A stretch of 64,000 bases of DNA from Bacteroidetes bacterium GWC2_46_850. Lineage in GTDB: Bacteria > Bacteroidota > Bacteroidia > Bacteroidales > Dysgonomonadaceae. Numbering within the stretch: the stretch's first letter is position 1; each line of letters starts with the position of its first letter. The position numbers were made by a program, and so were the translations under genes. Positions 62,946-64,000 of the stretch are shown here, piece by piece. Under the pieces are notes generated by a model. It saw nothing but the letters and a program-made list of their open reading frames with translations, did not search any database and was not told the DNA's origin. The DNA lies in assembly GCA_001768325.1 (NCBI GenBank), contig MENQ01000007.1, positions 310,001 to 374,000 on the forward strand, given 5' to 3'.

Positions 62946-64000
62946 ATGAACAAACAATTGATGAATCTGATGAAAGGGAGCATGCTCGCCATCGTGTGGG
63001 TGTTGTCCCAGTGTATGTATGCCCAGGGCGTGCAGGTGACCGGCAGGGTGACCGATGCCGCAGGAGAGCCATTAATCGGGGCGACAGTGCAGGTGCAGGG
63101 CACCTCCGGCGGTACCGTGACCGATATCGACGGGAACTTCTTCCTCAACAATGTACCTTCCAATGGCACCCTCACCATCTCGTATGTGGGCATGCAACAG
63201 CAAAATGTGCCGTTGGCCGGGAGGAACCGCATCGAAGTGATCATGATGGAAGATGCCGGTCTGCTCGAAGAGATTGTGGTCGTGGGTTATGGCGGTGTGG
63301 AACGAAGAGACCTCACCTCGGCCGTATCCAAGGTCAGCAGCAAGGACTTTCTCCAGGGAGCGGTCAACAACCCCATGCAGATGATCGACGGGAAGGTGGC
63401 CGGCCTCACCGTATCCAATTATGCGGCTGCAGATCCCAACAGGGATCCCATGGAAAATCTCCAGATACGTGGTGCCTCCTCCCTGGAATCGGGAAACGGT
63501 CCGTTGATCGTCATCGATGGCATGCCCGGTGGTAACCTGAGAAACCTTTCAAACCAGGATATCGAATCCATCACGGTACTGAAAGACGGCTCTGCCGCAG
63601 CCATATATGGCTCCCGAGCATCCAACGGCGTAATCATTGTACAGACCAAGGCAGGCAAATCGGGAAAAGTCTCCATCACCTACGAAGGCTACCTGGAGCA
63701 CGATCGTGTAGCCCGGAAACCGGATATCCTCAGTCCCGAAGAGTTTGTGGAACGCGACAGGGATACCGACTACGGCGCCAAGACATTATGGTATGACGAG
63801 TTGCTCCGGAAAGATAACTTCGGCCAGAACCACTACCTCGCACTGGGCGGAGGAAGTGAAAGCTCCATCTTCCGTATCTCCGCCAACTACAAGAGCAAGA
63901 CAGGCATCGACATAGCCAGTGACCGGGAAGAGTATGGCATACGGGCAAACTTCAAACAGGTAACCCTGGAAAATCTGCTCGAACTTACCGGCAACATCTC
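62946..64000 (+). CDS. SusC/RagA-family TonB-linked transporter, N-terminal part; runs off the window
   Basis: About 351 codons are visible from ATG 62946-62948. There is a signal peptide (to about 26, CMYAQG), the carboxypeptidase-like domain (VTGRVTDAAGEPLIGATVQVQG) and the plug (VVGYGGVERRDLTSAVSKVSS; LKDGSAAAIYGSRASNGVIIV). The frame is open at the edge, so the barrel and any SusD partner lie outside. It is separate from the SusC at 51313 and reads in the other direction. Confidence 0.95.
   Translation, partial: MNKQLMNLMKGSMLAIVWVLSQCMYAQGVQVTGRVTDAAGEPLIGATVQVQGTSGGTVTDIDGNFFLNNVPSNGTLTISYVGMQQQNVPLAGRNRIEVIMMEDAGLLEEIVVVGYGGVERRDLTSAVSKVSSKDFLQGAVNNPMQMIDGKVAGLTVSNYAAADPNRDPMENLQIRGASSLESGNGPLIVIDGMPGGNLRNLSNQDIESITVLKDGSAAAIYGSRASNGVIIVQTKAGKSGKVSITYEGYLEHDRVARKPDILSPEEFVERDRDTDYGAKTLWYDELLRKDNFGQNHYLALGGGSESSIFRISANYKSKTGIDIASDREEYGIRANFKQVTLENLLELTGNI

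Overview
The window is chromosomal DNA from a member of the Bacteroidota, most likely the order Bacteroidales. The signs are SusC/SusD pairs, DUF4959/DUF4998/DUF5916/DUF4625-type proteins, little use of Shine-Dalgarno sites, and many promoters with the Bacteroidota -7 box TAnnTTTG. A genus near Proteiniphilum, Petrimonas or Fermentimonas is a guess from gene content; I could not test it.

Layout. (1) 1-3162: a partial type II NADH dehydrogenase downstream of a DUF5916/CBM9-like outer-membrane protein. (2) 3236-21962: one long leftward str-S10-spc-alpha supercluster, rpsL to rplQ, with fusA, secY, map, infA and rpoA, from a clear promoter (21931-21962) to an intrinsic terminator (3236-3270). 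tuf and adk are absent. rpmJ and rpmD are present as very small genes. (3) 22460-24103: ECF sigma factor, membrane anti-sigma-like protein and DUF4252 protein. (4) 24342-35352: a membrane protein with a degenerate Nudix-like domain, DPP IV and a divergent OPT oligopeptide transporter, a four-helix-bundle protein, FetAB metal exporter, and a GH92 lipoprotein. (5) 35790-43824: an ATPase, a Fur/Zur operon with TonB receptor and His-rich DUF4625 lipoprotein, a POT peptide transporter, and an abl (beta-lysine) locus whose ablA is cut down to its C-terminus. (6) 43835-46418: a frameshifted small gene and GDP-fucose synthesis (gmd, fcl). (7) 46770-54513: a SusC/SusD locus with two surface-lipoprotein-like partners and no enzyme. 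(8) 54957-60887: a second ATPase and focA-pflB-pflA for anaerobic pyruvate cleavage and formate transport. (9) 61054-62482: a compact, AT-rich three-gene unit that looks like a toxin-antitoxin-chaperone system with a SecB-like third gene. (10) 62946-end: a second SusC, incomplete.

Physiology suggested: a fermentative anaerobe living on peptides (DPP IV, OPT, POT) and glycans (GH92, SusCD), with mixed-acid fermentation through PFL.

The most striking feature lies between genes. Most longer intergenic gaps are filled by a modular repeat system. It has 7-bp tandem arrays (CTGANNN) whose polarity always runs toward the adjacent gene edge and which end in CTAAAA, a shared boundary motif (CAACATyCnaCnACCnAAG), 8-bp tandem arrays (GATGTGAT-like), and a roughly 158-bp palindromic element in six copies whose terminal arms co-vary. 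The modules recur in a fixed nested order and even invade the ribosomal operon. I found no tRNA, rRNA, CRISPR array or recognisable transposase.
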